Below are positions 51,756 to 64,000 of a stretch of 64,000 nucleotides of DNA, piece by piece. Where the stretch lies: NCBI GenBank assembly GCA_020226215.1, contig CM035235.1:70767283-70831282 (forward strand), given 5' to 3'. The DNA comes from Sindora glabra. Taxonomy: Eukaryota > Streptophyta > Magnoliopsida > Fabales > Fabaceae. Each line of letters starts with the position of its first letter. Position 1 is the first letter of the stretch. The position numbers were made by a program, and so were the translations under genes. The notes beneath the pieces were generated by a model that ran no database searches, was not told the DNA's origin, and saw only the letters and a list, made by a program, of their open reading frames with translations.

Positions 51756-53700
51756 CTGTGATACACTGGTTGTTTTGAAAAAACTTCTAACGGTTGGAAA
51801 TTGGTTTCCCCTTTTTCCTCTAGTACTATTACGATTGCACAGTTCCTTCTTTTTTTTCTTTTTTTCCTTTTTTTTGGTCCACTTGATGCTGAACCATTCA
51901 CTTGAAAAGAATATGATAGCGGTTTCTTTGTTACTTTCATTTTTATACTATTATTTTTGTGATATTCTTTTATGCTATCTAAACTTGAACCATCACTACC
52001 ATTATTGTTTTGCGTTATAAGATTTATGAAAAAAAATTTCCCTTATTTCTATTTGGTCTCACAAAGCCTTCAACTTAGAATGTGCATGGTTTTGGGCTTG
52101 AAGCCTTGAATTCAAGCAAGGCCAACGATTCCTCTATATGGACAATACCCTCGGACAACCCGAATGAGAAATAATGTGGTTATTATGTAGCATATATTAG
52201 CCTTGCTTTTGTGTGAAGAATCCAAGAATGCAAGGGAGGAGCTTAGTTTTCTTAGGCTAGGTCAAAGATTTTCTTGTCTGTAATTTGTCCAGATTCTCCT
52301 TTGACCATGAAAAAATGCATGAGATTCATTCTTCCCTTGGGCCAACAATCAACCCTGCCATGTGAAGCATTCATTCTTTCATCCTTCAAGGCCCGAGGCC
52401 CACGATGTAGCCATGCGTTGCCAGTCACAAAGCACTATTAAGACCATACGATGAACTGAATCACACCGGAAATGCTTGCCCAGGTTTTGCTAAACCGAAA
52501 ACTACATGCTAGGCCCGGCTAAAAGCCCACTGGTTTGTGGCTTTGTGCTATGTCACCCTCCCAGTCCTTTATAGCTGGTAATAAAAAAGTTCCCGTTGTT
52601 AGAAATTATTGCACTTTGTGGCCTTATCCAAGAATATAATATAATAACTGGAGGTTAAATCCTACTAAGAATGTAATTAAATTTTATTAATTATATAAAT
52701 AAATCTTATTAAGTATGAAATTGAAATTTATTAATTATATAATTAAATTCAATTAAATATATGATTAAATTCTATCAATCTACTTTTGTATAGTTGTTAT
52801 AATTATTTAATAGCATTTGTGAATTATGACATATCTAAAATTGATATATATTCTCTATACTTTATCATTCTCCTTATCTTATATAGCTTCGTGTGGCAAT
52901 ACATCTCTATCTATGTCATGCGGCCAATCATCACGAGTCAGATCCTTGTCATAGGGATCGCTTCCTTCCAAAGTTTTCTTAAAATTAATAGTCATCAAGG
53001 GACTTTTGTAGACTTGGCATATGAAGGCAATGAAAATTCCATCTAATTACTCATTTTTATTCAGAAAAAAGTAGACAAGAAAAACTCTGCTGATGATCTA
53101 TTCTTTTATTAATATCAATGAAGCAGTTAGATGAGTTTACACAATTTGTAAACTGAATCTATAAAAGAAATTTTCCAATTATTAGCTCGTTGAATCTCAA
53201 TTCTATATGATTTAGAATGAGCAAACTTTGTTTGAAAGAAAGGAGAATAGCTCATAATGTTTCCTTCAATAAACATGCTAAACTTGTTCAATAAAAGGAA
53301 ACAGTCATCAGAACACCAGAGACAGACAGGTTCACTTGAACCGAAATTCTTGATTTATAAGTAGGTAGATTATGCAAATGCTTCTGTAATGAGAAAAAAT
53401 GATTTTGAAGGTTGGCCTTCAAAAATTTTGGAACAAAAACATATGAAGAAAGAATAGAATTGTGTCTACTGTGTTATGGTCTCTACGCTACCCTCTTACT
53501 TTAATGAATCAAAAAACATATTTCCACAGGGGACTTCTAACCAAGTGAGGAAACTGAGTGTTTACAGCCTGCAATTACATAACTACAACCTAAATATGGT
53601 TAGGACTGAATTCTTAAGCATTATAATTGAGCATACTGACGGCTGGCCATGATCCTTATGGCTTAGCAGAAGCAGAATATCAGTAAAACCTAAGTCTCTA
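51756..53700. other. spacer between flotillin B and the DLNLP gene (convergent)
   Basis: Presumed 3' UTR of flotillin B to about 52020. Then comes GC-moderate DNA (52060-52600) without an obvious frame, and AT-rich DNA. A short frame at 52786-53046 is not recognised. Confidence 0.5.
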
Positions 53701-56700
53701 TCAGCTTATTCCTTGTTTAGCATTAGAGCCTAACACAGCTTCATCCACAGGAAGATTTAGATCAGGCAGCAAGAATGAAGCTACTTGGTTCATACTCTCT
53801 GGCGCATTGCAAGAAGCATCAGATAGTGAGACTAAATTGAAATCCTGGTGTTTGACAGAAGCTTCTTGGTTCGGAGTCTCTGGTGTGGACGAAGCATTTG
53901 CTGAACAGGATGAATCGTAATCCTTGTGTGTGAGTGTGACACTTGCTGGTGAGATTGAATTAGATGGATGATGCTGTGCCTCCACATCCTGAGGCTGCTC
54001 AAGGATGGCTTTCCCAGAAGCCGCAGAGGCAGTGGTTGGTTTAGAGATCTCTTGTGACTCCATATTAAGCTGTTATCAAAAAGATCAATGCATAATTAGA
54101 TTCAAATACATCATGCTCTTATGGCAGGCGATTATAGAGCACATCCTTTAAGCAGGATATCAAGTCGATCCTTGACAATGTTTTTGAGAACCCCTTAAAT
54201 AACAAAGCTACCTGGTGAATTTATCTTAAGTTTTATGCGAAGAGTGAGAAGGAGCTCAGAGAAGGAGATAATTCAATTGAAAAATGAAAATTGATATGAA
54301 TGGCTTCAGTGGAATAATTGGCTTCAAAGTAAACATCCCAACCTTGTACTATAATATAGAAGGGAAAACATAATCACGGTTTCTATAAAGAATATCGAAT
54401 AATAAGCATAAAATCTCCAATAATTATAATATTATCTCTTATAACCAACAATCATATCCCCACAAGTCTGCCACAATCTGAATATTGAAGAAGTCAAGTC
54501 AGATGTGAATGAAGCAGTGAAATCGAGTATGAGGACAAAGTGAGGAAAAGGGAGGTAAAAGAACAAAATGTGACCTTCATTCTTTTCAGGCTCTCATTCT
54601 CGGCTCTGTGTTTCTCGACAGCAAGACGAAAGGATGCTATTTCCTGTTCAAAATTTATGCAAATCAAATCAAATAATGAATAAATCATAGGAAATTTATT
54701 TATCATACGATTGAAAAAGGAAAAATGCAACAACATTAATAAGGAAAACAAGAACAAGAGACATACATTTTTCAAATTTCTCCTTTCCTTCAACAACACG
54801 CTCTCCTCTTCTTTTAGTTCAGCCAATGTCTGCAAATGCAAAATTGAGTCAACAAAATGAGGATTTGTCAAGAAGCTAACTGAAAGCATAACACAAAAAG
54901 ACATATCTTATTGTAGCCATAAATATAATGAAACGGTCTTAAATGTGGAGAGTGATGACAAGAGAGAAGAGAACTCAGCAACATGGTACAAATAATCTCC
55001 TAGTTATAATGCAGCTATGTTTGCTAACACTGTAGCTGTGTAAACTTTTACCTCAAGAACTTCCTCTGAGAACAAGAAATCAGCTGCAAGATAGAATAGC
55101 CAGTACATATTGTACACACATAGATCCCACATGCGAGGTCTACGTGCTCTTTTTTGTGTGTGAGAATCGTATGCATACTGTTACTACTGTATCATGCGCA
55201 CGGAACAATATTCATTCTTTTCATCAAGATTCAAAATTTCAACCCATTGACTGTCAGTACACCATTGACAGGGTAATATTGCAAGCAAAAGGACATATAG
55301 GCTACTGAACATGTAATGTTTATTGTAAGCAAAAGTACCTATAGGCTAACGAACATGTAATGTTCACCGTGTGATTGGTTGTGAGGAAAATAAAAGAAAA
55401 TGAAAGAAAACTTTAAAAATTAGTTGGAACAAAAATGTACAATAATAAAATTTGAAAGTATTGACGTATAAAAATAATATTAATCAATATTTCTTTCTTT
55501 CCTTTTTCTACCAATCCGATTAGAAGAAAAATTTGAAATTTAAAAATTTTTATTTGTTTTCTTTCCTTTCTTCTCAGCCGAGTAGAGTACGCTACATAAG
55601 AGACACAATTTTACTCCTAATTAGTTACGCTTGGCCTTCAAATCTTTTATATATTAAGCAGAATACTCTATCAATGTATGCCATATTCAGTTTAGGGTAA
55701 TTCTCCTGATAGATCTCATAATCTTATTTATTTTTCCACCGAACGACATGGGATATAAGCATGGCCTAAAATTGCGGTTGTGATTTCATTGTCACAATTA
55801 AAATTGCTGACAAATATAAAAAAATGCAAAAGTAGTAATGTAACATTGAAGAAAATCACAAATGGAACACGGTAGCCTTAGATATAAGCATCATTTACTT
55901 CCACTATCTTGTGTATTGATCATAAAAGGGGGTATGTATATATATCCACTAATCATAAAGCGCAGTAAAATTAGTTTATAAATTATAAGTACCTTTTTTC
56001 TTCTTGACCTTTTAGTTGTGGTTGTGCCAGTTGGGTCAACAACCTGCAACAGACCAAATAAAAGAGAGTTTAAACTATAATGAATTCGCCAATGACCTGG
56101 ACTGAGAGAAATGTCATGGCGTGAATGCTTCATCAAGGGCAACAGCTGTTGGTAGCCGTTTAAAGCCACGTGACATTAAAAAAGGGAGAAACATATAATA
56201 AATTTGCAAGTATTGTTCCATTTGATTATACGGCGAAAATGCTTAAATGGTGTTGGTGTTAGTGTCAGGCTACTCAAATTGTATCCTGAACTAATTAATA
56301 TACAATAAATACATAGTATTGATTGATTATAATATATTACTATATAATAATATATCGATGCATTATCAATTTTAATTATTAATATATTATTATATAATAT
56401 ATTAAATATAATTTAAAAAAATAAATTTAATATGTAATTAAATTTAATAATATATTGATGTAATAATATATTATAACCTCTATTTTTATAATTTATAATT
56501 TTTTAAATTAGTAAATCACATAAAAATTATCAAATTAACTCTCTGTATGCAGCAGTAGACATAAGAATCTTTCCGTAAAGAATCAAAGGCATTGTACGAC
56601 TGACAAAGCAAACACAAATATTAAAAAATTAAATTAAAAATAAAAGGGACAGTCCAAATAGGCATCTTCCTGCGGGCAGCCGTAAACAATGTACCATAAT

Positions 56701-59457
56701 CTTAGAAATGTCATTTCCCCTATACAGTATGTAATGTACCATATCCTTAACAATATCATTTCTACTCAGCTGATCTTTTCGTACTCTCATGTAATTTTAA
56801 TCAGAGAATCAGAATCAGAATTACAGTTTCATCCATGGCCCAGCTCACATCTACTAATGACATCTTCTTTTCACACTTGTAATCAAATTTCACTGTAAAA
56901 TTGGAGATAAGCCCACTCTTCTATTAAAAAAGATGTAAATTTTGTGTAAAAAAAAATTGCGAATTTATCATTTTTAATCCAGTAAGCCCAAAAAAGACTT
57001 TCTATTGATAGTCATTAACATTTAAATTTGGCCAACATAAATACATGACCTACCCACTACACATAAATCAATTGATTTTATTATTTTGGATATTGCACTT
57101 ATTTCTTTTAAAGTTTAATCTAATTGCACTCATAATTTTTTTATTTTAAAAAATATACACTTATCACTCTTATTTTTCAAAAATAGGAGATGTGAGTGGA
57201 TATTTTAAATAGATAAAAGAATGTGAATGCATATAAAATGAAATATTAGTATATATTTTTAATATATTAAACTTCAAAGGAAGTCGATATAGTTATCCTA
57301 TTATTATTTTTTAAATATTACTTACATTACTGAACTTGTGTTGTATGTTTTTAATACTTGTCCATGCCGAATAATATAGATTTAAAAAATTCACTTACTA
57401 CCAATTTATCTTAAATTGTATTATTTATATAATAAAATTTATGAACAGGAATAAATACAAATAACACTTTATTTATTTTCTCTCACACCATGTCAAACCC
57501 AAAAGGAGGGCAATGCATGACCAAATTAAAGCGACTCGTGTTCGATGGGAATGCAGAAGAATCATAACAAACACCAATAAACAACGAGCATGCTCTTGCA
57601 GCTTCATGCCATTAATTTTTGTGACAAAGTGGTCCCCACTTGGGGACTCTTGGCACTTGCCTTCGACACAAAAGAAAGCACCTTTTTTGGCATCTTCAAA
57701 TTTTCCTTCCCAGTTGGTTTTGCTAATGCCAATTAACCTTCCCTTTTTTTAATCAATAAGGACAAAAACAAAAAGACCATACTTCATCTGAATCATCCCA
57801 CCATTTCCTCCCTTTTCCTCACCCCATCTTCCTTCAATCTCAAATGGAGCATTTCGTAACCAAAAATAATTTGACCCCAAGATTCTATGTCACCTTGTGG
57901 AGACCCTACCAAAGCATAAAAGGACTAGTCTAACAGCCTGTCATTCTAAGGAATAACAGTCTCCAATTAAAAACCTTACCCAACTTTTGACTTTAACAAG
58001 GATCTTATTATCGTTTGCATCATTTGACCTTGTCATATATTTCCCACCAATAGAATAAGGGTTGCGATCAAGCTGTTATGCAGATGCAAAATTGATATTT
58101 GTCTTTTACTCCACATGTGAAACGACGACGCAGACGCACAGTGAAAGTCCACCATGCACCCGCAGGAAATGCCACACCGAGTCACTCCCCCAACCTTACA
58201 TTACAGCAGTAGGCAACACCGAAGAAAAAGTTCATAACCACTACCAACACTACACCAAACAATACGCAGACCTATTTGCCACGGAAACACGCCACCATAA
58301 AACAAACAAAAATGATATTACTAAAATGACCTCGCTGTGAAATCTATGCGAGTATTCATTAGACCCAATCGACAGGGAGTTAAGGTTGCAATGAGTGTTT
58401 CAGTTCTTGCTCAGAAGATATCAAAAGACGAAAATAACCTCGAGGAGAAGGATGATTTCGACAATTTCAACGGAAGAATAACACGGAGCGGGAAAGTGGC
58501 GAGGAAAAAACGTGACAAGAGTCCTTCAGCCCTCTGACTCCATGCGTCGGATGGAAGTCACCTATTTTCTATGAAATAATAAATTAGAAAATTTTCAATA
58601 ATAAATATAAGATAAAATTTGATTTTCAATTACATAATGTAACAAGCCAACAAGAAAATAAAAAGTTATCGGCTCGAGGGCTAGCGGTGGTGCCGGAGGG
58701 TCGAGAGGCACCGATCCGGCGAGTGAATGACGGAGCTAACCTTACAAATCACGCGAGAATTTCATGCAGATGAGGGTAGAAATGTAAATCTGTAAAGGAA
58801 GAATAAAGGTGGCTCCGAAACTGATTGAAGAGAAATGAAAACGAGACAGGTGCCTGCCAACCAAAGGCAACTCTGTCAGCCGACCGAGGATTCACCGAGG
58901 CAAATTATTGTGATTCTAGATGGCATTTCCGTCAATTTACAGAAAACATGTCCGAGACTACACCGAAACTTTGCCCGAACCGCTCACACATCGTTTAACT
59001 GAGCCATACGCCAACCGAATGCAAGAGACACGCGGGTGACCGGAGAACTGTCACCGGCGAAAAGCAACGAAGAGAAAATTCGAATTAACAAAAAGCAATA
59101 CCGAGAGAAGTTGTAACGGACCTTAGATCTCGAGTTTTCCAAAGGTTTCTGTAGCCGGCTTGACTCTTCGAAACCATCAACGCCACCGCCGCCGCTGGCT
59201 GAGGTGGCGCCGCTCCAGGAGAGCGGCGTGGTTGGACTGGCTCGTGTTGGCTCGGCCTTCTTCTCAGTGACGCCAACGTGTCTGGACGCTGATTTGGAAC
59301 GGCGCTGACGAACTGTCCAGTGGAGCTGAAGACGCGGCTGGGTGGTCCTGGGCTTGAGGGGCGGCAGCGATGTTTGAGCTTGGTGGAGGCGAAGGAGAAG
59401 CTCAACGACGAGGGAGTCGTCGGCCATGGCCAGCTTGACCCAGTCCTGGTCGCACAT
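53701..59457 (-). CDS. uncharacterised coiled-coil protein with C-terminal DLNLP (EAR-like) motif
   Basis: Five in-phase exons on the minus strand: 59457-59122, 56043-55993, 54829-54767, 54643-54575, 54069-53701. The product is 295 residues. The N-terminus MCDQDWVKLAMADDSLV is followed by a Leu-rich helix, a basic/Ser-rich region (LHWTVRQRRSKSAS) and a Gly/Ser linker. Exon 2 is Thr-rich and ends in a basic patch KRSRRKK. Exons 3-4 form a coiled coil (TLAELKEEESVLLKERRNLK ... ENESLKRMK). The long last exon is Ser/Pro-rich and ends FLLPDLNLPVDEA near the C-terminus. Basic patch plus coiled coil recalls a bZIP layout but lacks the bZIP Asn/Arg signature. DLNLP resembles EAR repression motifs, so a nuclear co-repressor-type role is a guess. 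Intron 1 is about 3 kb. Confidence 0.72.
58351..58537 (+). CDS. small hypothetical ORF inside intron 1 of the DLNLP gene, opposite strand
   Basis: The open frame (ATG at 58337 or 58343, 60-66 codons) has coding-like composition in an otherwise AT-rich intron. The peptide includes VLAQKISKDENNLEEKDD and GRITRSGKVARKKRDKSP, a charged, possibly nuclear-localising tail. I do not recognise it. It could be a small gene, the last exon of one, or chance. Confidence 0.25.
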
Positions 59458-59587
59458 GGAAATGGCGGAGAGGGAGAAGAGAAGGATGAGAGGAAAATGT
59501 TGTTGTATTTGGTTACAGATGCGTGGTGTTGTTGGAATGTTAAATAAATATGATGAATGAGACGGGAGGAGAGGAGGGAGGCATGGG

Positions 59588-59594
59588 TTTATAT
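59588..59594 (-). promoter_or_regulatory. TATA box of the DLNLP gene
   Basis: Minus-strand ATATAAA in the context CCACATATAAACCC, about 131 bp upstream of the ATG at 59457. CT-rich leader sequence lies in between, typical of plant promoters. Confidence 0.55.
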
Positions 59595-59599
59595 GTGGG

Positions 59600-61300
59600 G
59601 TTGGGTTGGTGTTTTAGAGAGAGAATGGGAAATTGATGCTCTTCGTTGTTGTTGACAAAGAAACCCTTCCTTTTGTGACTTTGTGTTGTGGATCAATCCA
59701 TTCTTTCTCTCACGTGTCCAGGTTCACATCTTTTTTAACGTGGCATTGCCCAACATAACTGTTTTCCCCTGTTTTTGTTTTTTATTATCAATTATATTTT
59801 AGTATTATTCTTTTGGAAAAACTTTAGGCATAACTAATTTCAATGTTAAAATATGTTATTCAAATTGAGGGAAATATTATCAATCTTAGCGTAATACTGA
59901 AGTTTGAGTACCATATTTTGACAAGTAAAATATTTTAATATTATAAGTAATTCTATTATAATAGAACTAGAAATATTTTCTACATTTAATTGAATAAGTA
60001 AAAATCTCAATCTTAAAAATATTTATATTTATATTTATATTTATATTTATATATATAATACTTTTAAATCAATTTTTAAAAATAAAAATTATATATTTTA
60101 CAAATTTTACATATTTATGTTTTCAAGCAAAATTTTTTGATTCTGCTATTGCATATATTATTATTTGCATATTATTTAGTTTTTTAAAATTGTAATTAAT
60201 ATTAATAATGAAATACGTGTAGTCGAAGATAATAAAGCTTTGCTGATTGATCTCATCCAAGGATTACATAATCTATTAGATTATATTATAGTTATAATAT
60301 ATTACCAATAACAATTGTTTAATTTTAAAAAAAAATCAAGTTTTTTTTTAATTAAGTCACTGACTTTTAATTCTCAATGTCCCTGGTTTCTCATCATTGA
60401 TGCTTTTTCCTTTGCATTGTATATATACATGTATACACGCTTCTGTGAGTTTTGAAAGACACTCGTGGTATGTTGACACATTCAATTTCAGAATGGACCG
60501 ATAAATTCTACTTTTAGAACTTTTAGAAAAGACAAAATCACTGACGCGAGTTTTTATGCTCCCCTTATCACATTTATTCTCAGTTTTACGGAATAAATGA
60601 AGTTTCCTTATCGAATTTTGTAATTTTTAACGGATAATGATATAGAAAATTTAACGAGTGTCTCTGTTATTAAATTATATTTAGTATATTGAAATTTATG
60701 CTTTAATTTTAAATTTATTTATTTTAAAATTTTAAAAAAATTCAATCATAAAATATTTCATTTTTTAAAAGTTTAAATTTCTTATAATATTATTTTTTTT
60801 AAATCTTGATATATGATAATTCAAAACAAATTCTTAATATATGCGGTTTTCGATGTCTACAAAATTAACAAATAAATAATAATCAAGAATAAACGTTAAA
60901 ATTGGAGGATTTTAAAAAATTTTACATGGCCAATATTTACCCGCGGCGGCTTCTCTAAATTAGCATAAAATTAACAATCTTACAGAGCTTTTAAAATATA
61001 AAAGGTTAGACTTGTAAAAGGGGTAATTAACAAATTTGCAAAATCAATGAATGAATTGCGTACGAGGCTAAGAAGTTTGGTCAAATTTGCCAAGGAACCC
61101 CCAGGAAAGTTCATGGGAGAATCCAGGGTTCCCCATTAATGCTGTGGCTTGGACGAATGTGTTGGTGGGGGAAGGTGGGAAATCCACTTAATGACAAGAT
61201 GTAGTGTTTTGCACTGATGAGCCGCTGGTGCACAAAATATCTGCGGGGAACTTGGAATTACTCTGTTTTCTTCTCCAAGAACTTCATGGATTCGGTTTCG
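59600..61300. other. AT-rich intergenic DNA
   Basis: Contains a (TTTATA)n run at 60020-60057. No gene was recognised; short frames around 61136-61434 have no family signature. Confidence 0.6.
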
Positions 61301-61304
61301 TTTG

Positions 61305-62168
61305 TTTTCGATGTTCTCAGATCTGGCCCGATCATCGATCCGGAACAACGAATGAGTCACAATCGGACCGGGTGGTTGAACCGGTTGTTATATTTTTATA
61401 TATAATAAATTATATATTACATATATGTATATAAAAATAAATTTATTTAATTAATAAAAATTTATTATTATATTTTTAAAATATAAATAAACATTAATTT
61501 TATTAAAATTATGAGTAACATAGAAATAGAAGGAATAATTAATATAGAAATTGATATGAAAAATGTTTAAAACAGTTGAAACATAATATTTTGTATTTAA
61601 ATTGCAATAATATCATTTGCTAAAAATTTATATTTTAGTGAGTTTATATATACTGATAAGATATTATTTTTGATATACACTTTAGTATAAAGTAAAAAAT
61701 AATAGCAATTCATATTATGATAAATAGATGATAAAGTTGCAAACCCCAAGACATAAAAAATATAAATTAAACAAGATAATTTAAGATATAGTTGTGTCTT
61801 GAAATATTTCATAATTACTTATTGAAAAACTATTTCAAATAATACCTATTTATAAACTATTTTAAATAATATAATAGTAATAGTAAATATAATTCAAAAA
61901 TTTTTATTTACTTTAATCTTTGAACATATAATAAATCTTTAAATTTAGTTAGGATTTTTTGTACATTAAGCTTTTGAATTGGATAAAAGCAAAAAAAAAA
62001 AAAATGAATGAATCGGGTTGGCGGTTCAACCGATTTTTTACTGAGTTTGATCGAGCCAACCCGAGTTTTTCTCAAGTCTGGGTTTAAGGATTTTTCCGGA
62101 TCATTTTTTTACCTGGGTGCCGGTTCGACCGGTTGAACTGGTCGGGCTGGTCCGGGTTTGAAAACCTT
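61305..62168. repeat. probable dispersed repeat with GGTTGAACCGG-type ends
   Basis: The left side (61300-61395) and right side (62010-62168) are GC-rich and carry mirrored GGTTGAACCGG / CGGTTCAACCG words around an AT-rich core. The right end reads CTGGTCCGGGTTTGAAAACC. This pattern is common to non-autonomous plant repeats; the left boundary is unclear and the superfamily undetermined. Confidence 0.4.
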
Positions 62169-62325
62169 ATTTGTTATTAAAGAAAGTATTTTCTTCACTT
62201 TTTGAATATAATTATAAAATATTAAAATAATAAAAATAATTAATATATTTAATATTAAATATAAAAAATTTTGTTGCAAATAACTTCCCCTTTTTTTCAA
62301 AAAGAAAGTTAAGACATGCTTGGAT

Positions 62326-62960
62326 ATATTTTCATTTTCTATTTTTAGAAATTGCTTTAAAAAATATTTTTAAAAAATATTTTTTTATTTTTAAAAATTA
62401 TTTTAAATTTTAAAAAATAAAAAATAAAGAGTATTTGAATAAGTAAATAAGAAAAATATTTTATTTAATTATAAGACTAACATCTAGAATAAAAAATAAG
62501 TTAAAAATACATCAAAAACTTATTTTTATTTTTATATTTTAAAGTTATGTATTTAAAATTATAATTTTTAAAATCCGGTTTCCAAACAAAAACTTCTGAT
62601 TTTAAAGATAAAAAAATAGAAAATTATTTTTAAAAATAAAGATCTATTTGAATATATTTTCTTTTTTTAAGAAACTATTATTAAAAATTTTTTAAAAATT
62701 ATTTTCAAATTTAAATAAAATAAAGAAAAAAGAGTGTTTGAATAAGTAAATAAATATATATTATTTAATTATAAAAACTGACTTTTTAGAATAAAAGAAC
62801 AAGTTAAAATAAAAAAATTATTTTAATTTTTTAATTTTTAAGTTACATATTTTGAGTTACAATTTCTTAAAAATGATTTTTCAAAATAGTTTTGCAAGCA
62901 GGAACTTCTATTTTTTGAGAAAAATAAAAATTTATATTTAAAAATAATAAATAAATTTAT
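62326..62960. repeat. two diverged tandem copies, ~303-bp offset
   Basis: Both halves share TTTGAATATATTTTC-like starts, GAGT(A/G)TTTGAATAAGTAAATAA (62429 and 62732), ATTATTTAATTATAA and matching tails. They are heavily AT-rich and noncoding. Confidence 0.7.
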
Positions 62961-64000
62961 TCTAAATGAACGATCCCCATTTTTTTATTATTATAATTTT
63001 AAATATCATTTTTTCAAGATATAAATATATATGATACTTCTTCAAATATATATAATAAAATAAGATTTTTTTATAAGAAATATCTTAAAAAATAAAATAA
63101 AATAAAGCCTGTGGTATTCACGAATTTCCCAATTCCTAACAAGTGTCGTGGAATTACTCTCTTTGTTTAAAGGGCTAAATGATTCCCGATTCCAGAGTTT
63201 CAAATCAGGCAACAAGAGTTTGCCACTTTAGAATTAGAATTAGGTTAAAATGCCCCTACCCTTCTATTAAAGATGATGTGCATGTAAACTTTTCGCCTTT
63301 GAAAAGTTATATTTAATTCTTTGTACTTCAATTTGTATATACTTTACCCATATTCATTTATTTTTATTTGTAAGTTTAATGGGACATTTACATCATACTT
63401 AATTAATTCGGACCAAACTAATCGATTTAATCAATAAATCGGTAAATTAACGATTAATCTAATTTAGATTATATCGTCAAATCAATTTCACATATAAACG
63501 GATAAAAAATTAATTCAATCAGTAATTTTTTAGTTAATATGATTAAATTATTATATTACGTTAAACTGGTAATCTTTAAAAAAATATTTTAATTAGTTCG
63601 ATTATGAAATTTTGTATGACTTTGAATCTTTTTTATTATTATGCTTTGATGAATTATAATATGAACTAATTATAATTTTACTTATTAAATATTTTATTAA
63701 TTTTCATATAAATTTATATTTTTGTTTTTTATATTTATAAGTAATTGAATTGATGATCTACTGATTGAACCATTTATTTGGTGAATTAGATTCTTGTATA
63801 GTTTAATGTCCAATTTGATTTTAATAATTATAATTCACGTGGCCATTAAAATATCCATTTTTTTAAAAAAGGAAAAATCTGATTCATTTTTTCTAATCTC
63901 AACTCAATTATAAAATCATTTCCCTAAAATGCAAACACAAGCACACATTCAATAGAAAATAGAAAATAGGAAGTTATTGTTTCTACAAATGAATCCACAT
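62961..64000. other. AT-rich DNA to the window end, no gene seen
   Basis: A GC-moderate stretch at 63110-63250 has no convincing frame. The rest is low-complexity, with repeated AATCGATTTAAT-type words near 63400-63560. Confidence 0.6.

Noticed and set aside
55052..55083. Constitutive 32-nt exon of the DLNLP gene
   Set aside because: It has good splice sites, but including it shifts the frame and stops translation almost at once. Skipping it keeps all other exons in phase, so I left it out of the model and kept it only as a finding.
58984..59121. Extension of DLNLP exon 1 past the donor at 59121
   Set aside because: The frame stays open into the intron, but the good GT donor after AAG at 59122 and in-phase joining to exon 2 fit better.
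1..64000. CRISPR array, prophage, operon or bacterial defence system
   Set aside because: Introns, gene families and composition are those of a plant nuclear genome; no regularly spaced repeat array or compact same-strand gene cluster was seen.

Overview
The window looks like nuclear DNA from a eudicot plant. It is very AT-rich between genes. Genes have many short exons with GT/AG introns, and the families are plant-typical (flotillin-like, DUF247, BRAP2-type RING/UBP protein, plant L1-type LINE). I cannot name the species from sequence alone. All gene models were built by hand from open frames, splice sites and codon phase, without transcript support.

Layout. 1-7.9 kb: no convincing gene; it holds a ~50-bp imperfect inverted-repeat pair (593/1537), a ~310-bp direct repeat (3731/4309) and simple repeats. 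7.9-12.8 kb (minus): nine-exon gene for a multi-pass membrane protein of the plant PTHR31414-like family, with a 278-bp tandem duplication in its large intron. 15.06-16.7 kb (minus): frameshifted DUF247/UPF0481 pseudogene. 17.5-19.4 kb: retroelement debris, namely an isolated tRNA-iMet primer-binding motif and an LTR next to a polypurine tract. 20.1-23.8 kb (plus): 3-isopropylmalate dehydrogenase-like gene. It keeps its catalytic residues but has an altered PGDxIGPEV motif and a frame break before the last exon. 25.0-29.3 kb (plus): complete 12-exon BRIZ-type (BRAP2-RING-ZnF-UBP) E3 ligase gene. 32.35-38.08 kb: decayed L1-type LINE bounded by an 11-bp target-site duplication. 40.2-43.0 and 49.2-51.8 kb (plus): two closely related three-exon flotillin-like genes about 9 kb apart. 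53.7-59.5 kb (minus): five-exon gene for an uncharacterised coiled-coil protein with a C-terminal DLNLP (EAR-like) motif and a 3-kb first intron. 59.6-64 kb: AT-rich DNA with repeat-derived segments.

The genes do not form one pathway; this is an ordinary eukaryotic gene neighbourhood. The flotillin pair is a local duplication whose upstream regions differ: copy B has two stacked inverted repeats that I do not see at copy A. No CRISPR, phage or bacterial-type system is present, and I saw no convincing tRNA or rRNA gene. The most notable observations are the partly degraded IPMDH-like gene, the inverted repeats upstream of flotillin copy B, the TATA box between two short palindromic modules at BRIZ, a near-perfect fold-back element in a BRIZ intron, and a frame-breaking 32-nt candidate exon in the DLNLP gene.
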